Shown here: piece after piece, positions 1 to 11,152 of the stretch
How the letters are laid out: every line of letters begins with the position of its first letter
Numbering within the stretch: position 1 is the first letter of the stretch
Origin: Dactylorhiza incarnata
Lineage: Eukaryota > Streptophyta > Magnoliopsida > Asparagales > Orchidaceae
Length of the DNA: 64,000 nucleotides
Reading direction: 5' to 3'
Assembly (NCBI GenBank): GCA_033032865.1
Contig: JAWHQI010000079.1
Coordinates: forward strand, 4,778,501-4,842,500
The notes under the pieces: model-generated
Seen by the model: the letters and a program-made list of their open reading frames with translations, nothing else
What the model was told of the DNA's origin: nothing
Databases searched by the model: none
Program-made: the position numbers and the translations under genes

Positions 1-615
1 CATGTATATAAAAGCACTTACATCTAGCAGTGTATTAAGTAATATATATAAGGAACTGAATTGAGCTTAACTTATAAGGGTGCTCATAAAAGCTTATAAG
101 TTAAGGGGTTGGTACAGAAATAGTAACTCATCATATAAAAGTGCCCATATAAATTTATATGATGAGGATCTTATGCGGTGCAATGCAATGCAGTGCAATG
201 ATTATGACATGATGACTCACCCATGCATACTCACGCACTCTGACTCTGTACGTACAGACCTTTAGTTCCCACTTTTCGGAGTTAGCTGAACTCTCTGGTA
301 CTACCGTTGTGGCTACGGTAGTGGTGGAGCGGGCGTCTCCACCCCTAGGCGGGTATACACACTACCAGGCCTAGACCTCCCATACGCCTCTGTACACATC
401 CTAGGTGCACTCTAAAGTCTTGCGTACTCTTTGCTGGCACCTACCAGTCTTAAAGGTCGGGTGTGCATCCTTTTGGGGATCGTCCTCCAGACCGCAGTAT
501 AAACAATATACTGGCCCCTCAACCTCACACCCGCCTAAGTCAACGTATTGCCGTCTGTGTGACAACCGGCCTGTACCGAAGACCCGCCACTAAATAGTTT
601 CTATGCACATGCAAT

Positions 616-925
616 TTGTCACCACGCGAGCCTCCAGCTCGCAGGACTAACCCGTCCTGAATAAAACTATCACCCGAGCCTCCAGCTCGCAGGACTAACC
701 CGTCTTGAATAAAACTATCACCTGAGCCTCCAGCTCCCAATACTAAACTGACCTTATAAACATCGATTCTACCGCTCGCAAGACTATCCTAGTCCTTCCT
801 TATTTATCTAGCCTACCGCTCGCAGGACTATCCTAATCATTTCTTATATCTCTCGAGCCTACCGCTCGCAGGACTATCCTAGTCCTTCTTTATATGCCGA
901 GCCTACCGCTCGCAGGGCTAACTCA
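616..925. repeat. Degenerate 46-48-bp tandem repeat inside LTR
   Basis: About six to seven units contain the core CTCGCAGGACTA with CCGAGCCT(A/C)C before it. The two units at 625-672 and 673-720 are almost identical 48-mers; later units shrink and diverge. The homologous part of the solo LTR at 53623-56967 has no such array, so the amplification is specific to this copy or subfamily. Confidence 0.7.
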
Positions 926-2348
926 CGCTCTTAAGCAAGCAAGGGCTCCAAACCGAGTCCCTTCCCACATTAACTTAGGATGTTGACCCATCCAAATCAC
1001 TATACTAAGCCCTCAATGCTACCCATACGGAGTTAGCATGCTCTAAGCAATGAGAGGCACAGGTCCTGAGATTTCACTCCATACGACCCTAACTTAAGGA
1101 CTACTTGTGCACAATATCATATCCTCAAAATTAAAGATCAATGACTAAGCTCGACTTTGAGTCAAGGGTTATTCTCATCCAACCCTGTTAGATTCAACAT
1201 ATATATTTAAATGTTAATTCATACTAAGCCATCAATCGTTCATCATATCCGAACACTTGGGTAAAAAGAGTGGTGTTACAAATGTAGTTATTCATCTAAC
1301 AACACATCACGTACAGTATGATCCTCAGGTGCATATCCCGACATCGTTTAAGTATATCCTCTACTTTAGTGGCAACTCGCATGTCTTATAAGTCAGCATT
1401 AGTTGACTGGTATGAGTGTATAAAAAACTGGTCATAAACATTGGTATTTATAAGTCCCATATCATTGAAGAATCAACCATGAAGTAGACAGTTAAGTATC
1501 ATATTTCTACGAGTACAGTCAAGTTGTGTCCTACCATCATGAGAACATGTACAAACGACCTCCAATCAACAAGTTTTAGGTTCATTAAATGATTTGCCCC
1601 AATATTTAGAATCAATCACCTCCAATATTATATTAGAATCATATTAATAACATTTACATACAATTTAAATTGGAGCACTATTCAAACCACTACTTGCCTA
1701 AAGTTTCACGCACATACTTATTATCCTGGAGCGTCATCAACAAGTGATTAATCAAGTGGCTATATCAAAACCAAGACTTCTAAAAAATTTCTACTATATG
1801 TCATGGTTAGTATTTTGAGCGTTTACACCATATCTCAGCTCATTCGGAGTAATCGTGATAACAATTTACGGCACAATAGTTTTTATAACATAATATTGAC
1901 AAATCACAGCAAGCCTATATCCGAAAATTATGACATTTAAGAGGGGTGTCCACATTGTCATCAAACATTTATCTACCAATTCCAAACAGCTTCCGATAAG
2001 CAAAACAAGGTAAATCACCAAATTAATATGAATCCGTACGCCTACCTCGCCGCGCGCTAAATATATTATTTACCAAATAACTAATATAAACTACACGGAT
2101 CTAAGTGCTGATCGAATAACGTCCGGTCATCTTCTTCCTCCAACCTGGGGCTGTGAATTGCTCGACCTGGAGTCTAATAAAACTCTCACATCAGCCACCT
2201 TATTTCCTGTCCGACCAACCAACATCACCACCCCTTTCTCGTATGTGAGATGCATCGACGGGCGGCGAATCAGTGACCGGAGGTGACCGGAATAAATAGT
2301 CAGAACACAGATTTCAGCCATCCCTCCATGGCTTGCTCTCAAATCAAC

Positions 2349-2954
2349 TCAATTGAGTTCGACATCTCGCCTAGTTTGATCTAAGAAACTAGCACCAAGG
2401 GAGAGGGGAGGAAGCTCACCGAGTGTCCATGCATGCAACCCAATAGCCGCATATGCGGCATTTGTCCATTGCTCTCCGTCGTGGTCGGATCTCGCCGATA
2501 CGGATCTCGTCGGACGTCGTCGAAGAGGAGTTAAACTCTTTGAGTGGGCTGTTTTGGCTTGGAGAGCGAGGCTCGCTGTTTTGGGTCTTCGAAAGAGGAG
2601 ATCACAAGCCTTGGTGGAGAGAGGTTGAGGCCGCCGGAGTTTGGAGCTTGGTGGAAATGGAGGGAGGTGGATCTCGTCCAGATCTGGAGTTTGCCGGAGC
2701 TTGTGCAATAGTAGGGAGCTCAGGCTATTCGGAGCTGGATCGGCCTGGAGCTTCAAGCTCGAGGGGTGTTCAGGCGGTGTTCTCGCCGGAGAAGAGAATG
2801 GCGGAGAAGATAGCTCGTGAGCCTCGCCGGAGATGGAAGAGGAGGAGCTCGACATGCCGGATCTGGAGGAAGAGTCGCCGGAGTTGGAGTTTGGAGCTCG
2901 CTGAAAATGGAGGGAGGGGCGGAGCTTGGGTCGGCCATGGTGGATTTCGGCCAT
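2349..2954 (-). other. 201-aa open frame inside the LTR, function unknown
   Basis: An uninterrupted frame lies downstream of the TC microsatellite of the minus-strand LTR. The product is rich in Ser, Pro, Leu and Arg, with a poly-Ser stretch near residues 33-42 and no recognisable domain, signal peptide or membrane segment. The region is GC- and purine/pyrimidine-biased, which favours chance open frames. It may be a transcribed LTR leader rather than a protein gene. I do not assign a function. Confidence 0.15.
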
Positions 2955-3154
2955 TGAATGGAGGTTAGAGAGAGAGCTAAAGAGAGAGAGAGAGAGGATG
3001 GCTTGAGTTTCTTGCTGTTGGTAGCCGGCGACGGGGTTGCCGTGAGGAGCGCCGGAGAATGGGGAGGAAGAGGGAAGGGAGACCCTCTGTTGGCTGACGG
3101 CGCAAGGGAGGAGGGAGCTCGGGTCAGGTAAGTTTCTAAACCTAAAACTTATAA

Positions 3155-3215
3155 TGTATATATATATATAATATATGTTATATAATTATAATAATAATAA
3201 TATTATTATTATTAA
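3155..3215. repeat. AT-rich simple repeat
   Basis: A run of TA dinucleotides followed by ATA and ATT trinucleotides inside the long LTR. It is low complexity with no other signal. Confidence 0.8.
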
Positions 3216-3800
3216 TGCATTCAAACACTCGCTCAATGCTCTAGAGGACTCGAAAATTGTCTTGAACGGGCTCGTTACGACCGTCTCGCTGGCACGCATC
3301 CACCGGGACGATCCGAGATTAATTCCGAGTTTGTTTGGTAAATTAATGCTTGTCGGAGCATTTACGGCCTAATTTTGTGTCACATTAAAACTCGTCGAAC
3401 GACGTCGGAATTTTAAACTGATGACACTGTTGGACTCGTATTATTATTATGAGTCCAACGAATCTGGTCGGGGTCAACTTCGAAGGTGTTTGCTCAATTT
3501 CCACTTTTGGGGCAAATACGCTATTTGTAAACCATATTATTTGAGATAACGTACGTACTATAATTCCTTCAAGACGGTACGCCTCCTTCGAGTTTTATCG
3601 CTCAAATTATGCTCTCCGGACGGCTCGGATCCCGATACAGCAAACATCGGGACAAAGAATAGAACTGGTACTCGCCGCATTCGTCGAGTGCACTTCCCCG
3701 GCTCAGGTACAAGCCTGGCCCTCAGTACACCCCGAGCCCGAGTCAACTCGCTTGACTCAAAAACGCGCACAAGGGGTCTAGCTCGAATCGGGATGTTACA

Positions 3801-4393
3801 AAAATGGGTCAGCATATTCCAAATTCTGCGGGGACATAAATGAAACGATGTTAGAAATAACAGGAAGAGATGGAGCGAGAGTAGACTCAACATCCGTAGG
3901 AGCAATGCAGGAGGAAGAAATGTCACAAGTAACATCCTCCCGTGAGAGATAATCAGATTCCACCTGGATGACCAACACTAACTCTTCCTGTTGAATTGTA
4001 ACCAATGAAAGAGGGTCAAGAAACAAAGTTGATGAAGAACATAAAGAATCATTAGTCGAGGGAGTGATCCCGGTTTCACTCCCTGCAGGTTCTGATTGTA
4101 CATCTATCACATCATGAGGAGGTTCTTGCAACACGGCCGAGGCAAGAGACAACAAAGTCTCAACCTGCATAGTCAATCTATCAATATACTCTTGTCGCGT
4201 TTCAAAGCATTGAATTATAATTTGAGCAAATTTGAAGAATTTCTCCTCCAAATAGGTTGTATCCTCATCATGTTGTGACAGAGGCAGTAAAGAACATGAC
4301 ATCGCTCCTGCATACACACAACCCGAAAACAATAGAAATAAAAAAAACAACTCCTATAACTATTAACTCAAACACCAAAATCAAACTACGCCT
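3801..4393 (-). mobile_element. Internal leader of Athila/Tat-type gypsy element, truncated
   Basis: This segment lies immediately downstream of the tRNA-Asp primer-binding site on the minus strand. An open frame of about 184 codons (4350 down to 3796) runs through it and is cut by the Tekay-like LTR at 3800. The predicted peptide has a hydrophobic N-terminus, then an acidic and Ser-rich part with no CCHC, protease or RT motif, so it is not a recognisable gag. The rest of the element lies to the left of the inserted LTR, outside the window. Confidence 0.45.
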
Positions 4394-4415
4394 GCATTCC
4401 CCGGCAACGGCGCCA
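4394..4415 (-). other. Primer-binding site complementary to tRNA-Asp
   Basis: On the minus strand the sequence TGGCGCCGTTGCCGGGGA starts 7 nt after the LTR terminus at 4422. This is the reverse complement of the 3' end of plant tRNA-Asp(GTC) including CCA. It fixes both the orientation and the LTR boundary. Confidence 0.9.
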
Positions 4416-4421
4416 AAAACT

Positions 4422-5947
4422 TGATGTGATTTCGGCAAGTGCACAGGTCGCACAAGTAATAAAGTTGGGAGTACGTCCCCGAATATCGTCTCTCAAGGAA
4501 TGCGCGTGGTTAATTTGACTCTTCGGATTGAGAAAATAATTACGAGAGTAAATTAAAGGAAAAATCAGGGCTTTGATTCTTGTTTCCTAAATTACTACAC
4601 AGAAATGAAATGCGGGTCAAAACTACGCTTCGCTTGGCGGATTGGAATGCAGGCCGAAATGCCGTGCTTAGGTGAGCGGGTGGACAAGAAGGCTAGCGGA
4701 TGAGGGTTGTAGGCACCTCGTCGCGGAACACGCAACTAGCAATTGCTAGTGCGGAGCACTACAAAGCAGTGGAGTGGATGGCAGACTACAACGCTCCTAA
4801 AATCTCATAAATCACAAAAGATCTCAAAAACATGAAATCATATTAACTAAAGCACAATGTTTATGAACATCATCCGCAATAACAAACACATACAAGGAAA
4901 ACTCTGAAGCAAAGCGCAGGGGAAAAGAGGAAACCGAAGCTCGAAGATTATGCTGAAGATTCTCGGCCAGAATCGTAGGGTTGTCAAGACTCGTCCGTGC
5001 TCGGTCTTCAGTTGCGTCCGGGGTCCGGAGGAGCTGTCACCTTCCTCTACTTTTACCTATCTTCTTCGTGGTCTAGCTTGAGGTAACTCTTGTTTGACAC
5101 CTTGAATGCAGCGGAAGCTCTCCGTCTATGGCGTTCTTGAGCTCAAGGATGATGGAGGAGGCCAAGGAGGGAGCTTCGATGGAAGATTTGCAAGACTATG
5201 GTGGTCGGAGCTCCTCCTAGGTCGAACGGTGGTGGAGAGGCAAACTAGGCGAAAATGGCGGGCTTCTCAAGCTTTTCCCGCGGGGGCTCCCGATTGCAGC
5301 AGATTTCCTGCCTTAAATACTAAACGGTTAGTAATTTAGTCACGCACGGGCGAACGCACGACCGTGCGTTATTTAACTAATAAAATGGCTTGAGGAATAA
5401 GCAGCAACGCCCGCGCGTTATACTCGAGCACGGGCGAATCCGCCCGTGCGTAGAAACGCACGAACAGATTCAGATTGGCTAAAAATAGTCGAAACAGGCG
5501 ATCGTGCATTTCCTTCGTGCACGGGCGAATCCGCCCGTGCATAAAAACGCACGAATAAATTCAGATCACCGGTTTTCTACCCAGATAAAGGCGCACGACC
5601 GCAGCCGTCCGTGGGTCAAGAAAACGCACGACCGTGCGATATACACAATCGTGATTTCTGGGCAAAAGGAGATGATCCAACCACCTGCAAGAACATCAAT
5701 CCTGCTGGGAACACACCTCCATCACCAATCAGACAGAGAAATAGGATTGGGGAGCACCATGTGCTTACCCCCAATAACATGGAGTGCAAACGCACACCAA
5801 AACGGGCTTAAAAGGAGCATGCAGCACGCAAGTGCGCATGAATGAGCATAAGAGAGATAAATGCAATAATAGCTCGAGAATGGCGCACATGATAGTGAAA
5901 ACTAGCCCGGATGAGTCCATAAAAGTGTGTATAAATGGGACTCATCA
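4422..5947 (-). mobile_element. 5' LTR of Ty3-gypsy element (Athila/Tat type)
   Basis: This 1526-bp LTR begins TGATGAG (5947) and ends CACATCA (4422) on the minus strand, so its ends are short inverted repeats. The PBS follows directly. Near the LTR end the minus strand has CAACTTTATTACTTG and GTGCACTTGCCG, a block common before tRNA-Asp PBSs in plant gypsy elements. The TSD candidate on the right is CTTTC (5948-5952); the left partner is outside the window. The LTR interrupts an hAT gene remnant. The middle contains GC-rich hairpin motifs (see 5340-5640). Confidence 0.8.
5340..5640. repeat. Hairpin cluster CACGGGCG...CGCCCGTG in gypsy LTR
   Basis: Several copies of a dyad CACGGGCGAATCCGCCCGTG (for example about 5430-5450 and 5520-5541) are interspersed with CGCACGACCGTGCG palindromes (for example near 5355 and 5625). 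The stems are 8 bp, GC-rich and CpG-rich. No ORF uses them. Confidence 0.75.
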
Positions 5948-6468
5948 CTTTCATCAACTACATCTTCGGGAGCACGTCTTACATGAGCATCCATAGGGCC
6001 CCATTTTTATGAAAGGTGGAGTACTTTTCTCTTTTTGTCACTTGTCCCAGAACTTGGGACAAATGAACTTTTAGATGTAGATAATGTCGGAGATACATTC
6101 TGTGAACCTGTTCGTTCTATTTCTTGTTCACTGACATTATCATCATCAACTGTCAAATTCACCTTGTCCTTTTTTATCATTTAAAGCTGTATACATCTCA
6201 GTTGCTATTCTGAAGTAGTCTTACAATACTTTGCCACATCTCCATATCCGCCACAAAAGTGTTGTTTCAATCTTTTGATTCCACCTTTATATACTTTATC
6301 ACACAAATTACATTTAACGGTATTTCTATCCTTTATGTCAGGCCAATGTCAATACTTCCATCTAGGATCCTTTGAATTTGCTTTTCTTTTAGGATCAGTT
6401 TTTGGGTCAAGCTCATTGTTGTCAACGGATGGAGCAAGACTGTTGATGTTTTAGTCTTCCATCTTTCA
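5948..6468 (-). pseudogene. hAT transposase N-terminal fragment with BED zinc finger
   Basis: Reading the minus strand from an ATG near 6465, the frame encodes a BED finger of the plant hAT type: a DPRWKY motif, then CNLCDKVYKGG (the Cys pair), then KRLKQH and a second zinc-ligand His region with GGYGDVAKYC. Further on it contains a KKRK basic stretch and a GPMD motif, usual in the linker of Ac-like plant transposases. There are stop codons inside the BED region and before it. The reading is cut at 5948 by the gypsy LTR, so the dimerisation and catalytic parts are missing here. It is a dead fragment older than the LTR insertion. Confidence 0.7.
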
Positions 6469-6714
6469 CAAACAACTGAAACAAGAGCTATACAATTCAG
6501 AGTTATGTAGGGTTAGGGTCAATGTCCATAAACAATTATAATTACAATTTACACACGGTTACACAAATAGTTCATACTTCAATTTTCATACAGTTCTATT
6601 TCTAGTTTTCTACATAAGTATGAAGCAACACACTAACGCATACACAATTACACAATTACATTTGATTAGCAATAAAACAAAATATGTTTTTACTTTCTAA
6701 CTTTCAATCGTTTT
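6469..6714. other. AT-rich spacer, no gene seen
   Basis: AT-rich sequence lies between the hAT fragment and the end of the CACTA-type gene. I looked for a CACTA terminus (CACTAC plus A-tract) and found none, so the left end of the CACTA element is lost or unrecognised. Confidence 0.5.
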
Positions 6715-9642
6715 TCATGTCGCACATGTAGTGATTATATAATCACAAATCTTATTTCGCATATTATCAATTTTCTCTTGCGAAAATTCATCCACTCCAT
6801 CATAGATCTGCAATAAAAACAAAAATATTTGTTAAAATAAATTCAACACAATTATTATCATGTATGAAACTATATGCAGTTAGCTTACCACTGATGGCAT
6901 TGTCGTACTCCTAAGAGCATCAACTATGTCAATCATGTAGCACATGATATAATACTCACATTGAATACTATCTGGTTGTTTAGGGCACTAAATAAATAAA
7001 CAAATAGTAAACATTAGAATTTAGAATTGTAAATATGAAAATAATTATATAACATATACTCATATAGGTTATAGCTTACCGGCTTCCACCGTAAAACATT
7101 TGGTTTTTGAAATTTGAGATTCCGGTCTTTTGCCAAATCCTTCAATGCACTTCATAAAATATTAAAAAAATTAGTTTACAGATGAATCTAAATTTCAAAT
7201 AGGGAAAATACTAATTAATAAACTTACAGTGCAATGACATTTTTAATATCGTCACGAATGTCCTTATTTAATGGATCAAGCCAATAAATTGTATTGTTAC
7301 TGTATTCAATAATCGCCAACATCCAATGTACTCTGTGTAACAATTAACAAATAAAATCATTAATAAGTAATAACTTAATTAGAATAAAAAATAGCAATAA
7401 TTATTGATACTTACTCTTTATGATATGACAAAAATAATAAAGAATACGGTTGAAGTTGAGCAAGCCTATTTTTTAGATCTTGTACTCGTGATTTAATATG
7501 CTCCTTGGCAAACTTATCATTAAAAGCAAAAAAAAAAACTTATCATTAAAAACAAAAATAGATGTCGGATTATGAAAATGTATATTTCTTGTATATCTAA
7601 ATTTCTTTAGTTGTGAATCTATGTACCTGTAAAAAAATGTAAATTCATAATCAATATATATATTAACTAAAAATCTTAGGTTTGTAATATTTGATAATTA
7701 TTACTCACCCAATACATGATAATATGATGTTAACTCCAATATTTTCCATATTAAGAAAATCAAACAACTCTGAAACTTCAAAGTATGTACATGTTGATTC
7801 TTCAGTTACAAATACATTTGGATGTAATACCATAGTTATTATTTTTTCCTATTTCTCCATCGTAGTAATGAAATTGGGTAACATGACAATGACATCATTT
7901 GCATTTCGTGGAATTAAAAATAATTAGTATTTAGTATTTCGGGCAAAAATATTAATTACATAAAAATCAAAAATAATAATTATAAATTTATAATACCGAA
8001 GACGGTAAACACTCATGTGATGTTTCAGGCTGATGTGACGTTTCGAGTTGATATGATGTTTCAGGCCCTTGTGAGGCTAATACAAGTGTCTGCTGAAAAA
8101 CCAAAAATAACAAGTTAACTATAAATAAAAGTATAAAGATAACATGATATTTCATAAAAGTATAAATAATTAAACATGAATACATAATAATACCTGAGAC
8201 ATGTTTTGAGATGTTTCAGTTCTAGCACCAAACATGTGCATAAGTTCATCGATTTGATTTTTCATGCTAGCCATCTCTGCTTGATGCGTTTGTTGTTGTT
8301 GGTAGAGTTGGCTCTGAAAGGCCTGCTCGTGTTGTTGTTGTTGTTGGTAGAGTTGGCTCGCATAGGCTTGATGCTCTTGTTGTTGTTCTTGCCTCCATAA
8401 CTATTGTTGCTGGCTCAATCTTTCTTGAACAATAGATTCCACATCTTCAATATGAGCTATTGTTCTCTCCTTCCGCTTATCATTCTTGAAAAAACTTGTA
8501 ATGGTGGAAAACTTGTAACCAGCTCTTACTCTGCCCGGATGTTCCTTACCTAAAATAGATGCAAGGATGTCATCTCTTCCCTGTGACATTGTTGCAACAG
8601 ACTGGGACTCTTGACTCGAGACCTCATCCTAAGTGAAATCAATAAATATTAATGTAAATGATGAAATGAAAATTTACAAATGATGAAATGATAATTTAAA
8701 CATACAATTTTAGCTTCCAAATCAGCTGCATCTTGACTAATGTATTCACCAGTCTTTCTTTTGTGATCGGCTTTCCATAGCGCCGCACGTGAAATTGGTG
8801 CATTTGCACCTTGTTCAATCTTGACAATAAAATGCAAATAAATTATCATTTAAATTATTGAGAAAACAAAATTTTAAAACAAAATATACGAGAGAGAAGT
8901 AGAGAACTAAATACTAATATCATCTTTTTTTCTAATCCAGAATAACCCATTCTGGAAGTAGTATGAAACGACTTCTGTGTTTTTGCTCTCTCTGTATTAA
9001 GTTTACTTTTCTCCTACACAAATAAATATTTGTTAATACTTAGAGTATAATGCTTACAAAGTTAGTAGATGCTAAAAAATATTGACTTTTTTAAGAACAC
9101 ATAACCATATATTCCGGAGTGGTGCGATTGTCGACAAAAACTTTCCAATCTTCAGGACCTATAAAATTATACTTGACTGGAACATTGTAACGATGCTCCA
9201 AATCAACATCCATTATGTAATGGACATAAAGTTTGGATTTCCACGACCTCCAACTTTCACCCATGCTTTTCATTAATTCATGACGAACACCATCAACATT
9301 ATCAAAATAATTCTAAAAATAATAGACAATATTATTAATAAATAACTAAAAATCACAGTTATCTAATCACTAATAACAAAATTACGTACATTTACTTCTT
9401 CCCATATTCGATCTTTAATTTCTTTATCAACTTCCTTCCATCTAGCACATGTGATTGGAACATAAATCCTCACAAGAGAACCAATTAGACTCATCAATTT
9501 ATTAGACTCAGGCCCGGGAATAATGTGGCCATCATCATTAACAGAAATAAAAAAGCTTCTTCCCCTCGGCTCTAAGCTTATTCAATCTCATCATTTTAGT
9601 GAAGCCTCTTGTTGACTTTGATGAGGATCCTTTATCAGTCAT
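6715..9642 (-). pseudogene. CACTA-element protein: Transposase_24-like region plus Ulp1/C48 protease-like domain
   Basis: The frame starts at an ATG at 9642 (MTDKGSSSK...) and passes through several exons with good GT...AG junctions, for example introns near 9300-9388 and before 6810. The N-terminal half resembles the plant En/Spm-associated Transposase_24 family: a conserved WKEVDKEIKDRIW block (about 9430), KSFHTTSRMGY (about 8960), RAALWKADH (about 8780) and a Gln-rich tail (8285-8405). The C-terminal half is a C48 cysteine-protease-like fold with HWML (catalytic His, about 7325), WLDPL (Asp, about 7270), QCPKQP and a Cys in QCEYYIM (about 6990-6940). The usual Gly after the catalytic Cys is Glu. 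A frameshift follows RAEG near 9550 and stops occur at exon edges, so it is probably inactive. Family members are carried by CACTA elements and are thought to be deSUMOylase-like. Confidence 0.65.
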
Positions 9643-10021
9643 TTTCCTGTAATAAGAAAACCCTAAAAAGCCTAAACCATCCAAAAAACCTAAACAAAAT
9701 TCATACAAAACCGCAATGATATTGAGGTAATACTAGTCTACCACACATTAAGTCAATCACACATAAATACGGAACTATAGAAACAGAAGGAACTAGGAAG
9801 TAGGTAAATATGAAATGATCATTCAACTTAGAAATTATACCATTCAACATAGAAATTATACCACTCAACTTTGAAATTAGAAGAGCAAGAAAAAAAATGT
9901 AAAAACAAACCAGAGGAAGATATCGACTTGTCGAGGAGAAATCGCCTTTAGGGTTTTCGCAGAGAGCAGCAACGATCCAACGATGGTAAAAAGTAAAAGT
10001 CGGGGTAAATTCTATCGCTTA
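9643..10021. other. 5' leader of the CACTA-type gene
   Basis: AT-rich, non-coding sequence upstream (minus strand) of the ATG at 9642. A pair of near-identical 20-bp stretches (CAACTTAGAAATTATAC and CAACATAGAAATTATACC) lies at 9826-9860. No promoter element is clear. Confidence 0.4.
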
Positions 10022-10262
10022 TATCCATATTCGACAGCGGTTTATATATAAACCGTTGTCTATTGTAATATTCCGTGTACAATAGACAACGGTTTATATA
10101 TAAATCGTTGTCTATTGTACACGGAATATTATAATCGACAGCAGTTTATATATAAACCACTGTCTATTGTACATAGAATGTTACAATAGATAGCGGTTTA
10201 TATATAAACCGATGTCTATTAGAGTATAGACGGCGGTTTATATATAAACCGCTGTCTATACC
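10022..10262. repeat. CACTA subterminal palindrome array (five units)
   Basis: Five imperfect palindromes of about 35 bp have the plan AGACAGCGGTTTATATATAA followed by its mirror ACCGCTGTCTAT. The copies differ mainly in GCGG versus ACGG and CAGT variants. Subterminal inverted repeat clusters of this kind are a hallmark of plant CACTA elements, where TNPA-like proteins bind. The expected terminus (TTTTGTAGTG) is missing: after 10270 there is only an A/T tract and then the Tat-like element. Confidence 0.75.
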
Positions 10263-10349
10263 CCTAATTTTTTTTTTAAAAATTAAGGCGGTCTTCGCCT
10301 TGTTTTCAATCGGCCGACTGGACGCCTAGGCGTCGCCTAGGCGATGCCA

Positions 10350-11075
10350 TGATAAGAATGCCAGGACTCATTCGTCGCCTTTATCACCTTCAACGAAGCT
10401 GCCCGAACTGACTGAACTGCCCGGAGGGAAAAACGGTCATTTATGAAAAATGGTGATTCGTTTGCTCCGAATCGGCAAATGTGATTCGCCCGTCAGGTGG
10501 TTATGGTGGTTATGACGGCAAAATTACCGGGCTACCCTTGACCAAAGCTATAGAAGGAGCTTAGAGCCTTCATTTCAAGACATCTTGTCTTCTACGCCCG
10601 AGAGAGCTCCTTTGAAGATTTCCATGGAATTCTCCTTCGGCGCTTGAAGATCCCCTTCGGCTCTCGAAGATCTCCTTCGAATCTTGAAGATCTCCTTCGA
10701 GCCTTCGAAGGTCGCGAAAGGTGACTCAGCCTTCTCATTTTTGTTCTCACCCCCGTTCTCAGAAGAAAGTACTTAGTTTTCCGAGTGGTAGTCTGTCACC
10801 CTCAAAGTTCTCTCTCTCTCTCTCTCCACCATTGTAACGAGCAGTGGCCTGTCGCGCTCAAGTTCTCAATCTCTAATTGTAACCCCCAGAGGATAGTGTA
10901 AGTTGGCCGGCACAGCTCCGACCGCGTGGTATTTCACCCTTTCCGGGTTTTCTATGTTAAAAGTCCTTGTGTCACTTACTGATTCACTCATTGACTTTTT
11001 GCTCGCATGGTTCGCTTCTGAGCTAAGGAGGTTCAATTTGATCGGTCTACCAGAGCACCCGAGCGATACGCAACA
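10350..11075 (+). repeat. 5' LTR of Tat-like element
   Basis: Aligned by eye to 14101-14804 over its whole length. Shared landmarks include GTCGCCTTTATCACCTTCAA at the start, the GAAGATCTCCTTCGA block, a TC microsatellite near 10815, and the end CGCAACA. Start candidates are the TG at 10350 or the TG at 10359. Confidence 0.75.
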
Positions 11076-11096
11076 GTTTGGCACCATCTGTGGGAA
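11076..11096 (+). other. Degenerate primer-binding site
   Basis: GTTTGGCACCATCTGTGGGAA follows the LTR end at 11075. Tat-type elements usually have TTTGGCGCCGTCTGTGGGAA here; two differences suggest decay. I do not name the primer tRNA. Confidence 0.6.
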
Positions 11097-11152
11097 GTGA
11101 TTCCCAAAACTCTACAAAGACTCACAGGAGATAGTACTTGCCACCGATTGTA

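Larger units (their letters stand above)
1..3800 (-). mobile_element. Long Ty3-gypsy LTR (Tekay-like), truncated by window edge
   Basis: On the minus strand this block begins at 3800 with TGTAACATCCC, followed by a CTAGACCCC motif about 20 bases in, the same opening as the solo LTR at 53623. Its far part (about 60-270) matches 56090-56300 of that LTR in inverted orientation: both carry the GGGTGAGTC motif, an ATTGCA-rich stretch and the paired AACTTATAAG motifs. A TC microsatellite at 2970-3000 has a counterpart near 54045. No gag or pol is visible. Such TGTAAC-starting multi-kilobase LTRs are typical of the Tekay/Del chromoviruses. It inserted into the gypsy leader at 3801; the TSD candidate AAAAT (3801-3805) cannot be confirmed because the other end lies outside the window. 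At 3.8 kb or more it is longer than the 3345-bp relative, partly through internal tandem repeats. Confidence 0.6.

Noticed and set aside
2453..2968. 171-aa plus-strand frame in the long LTR
   Set aside because: It is antisense to the LTR transcript direction, Arg/Glu/Gly-biased, and has no domain.
5504..5996. Open frames near the Athila/Tat-type LTR (113 and 70 aa)
   Set aside because: They lie within the LTR and overlap the hairpin cluster; no domain.
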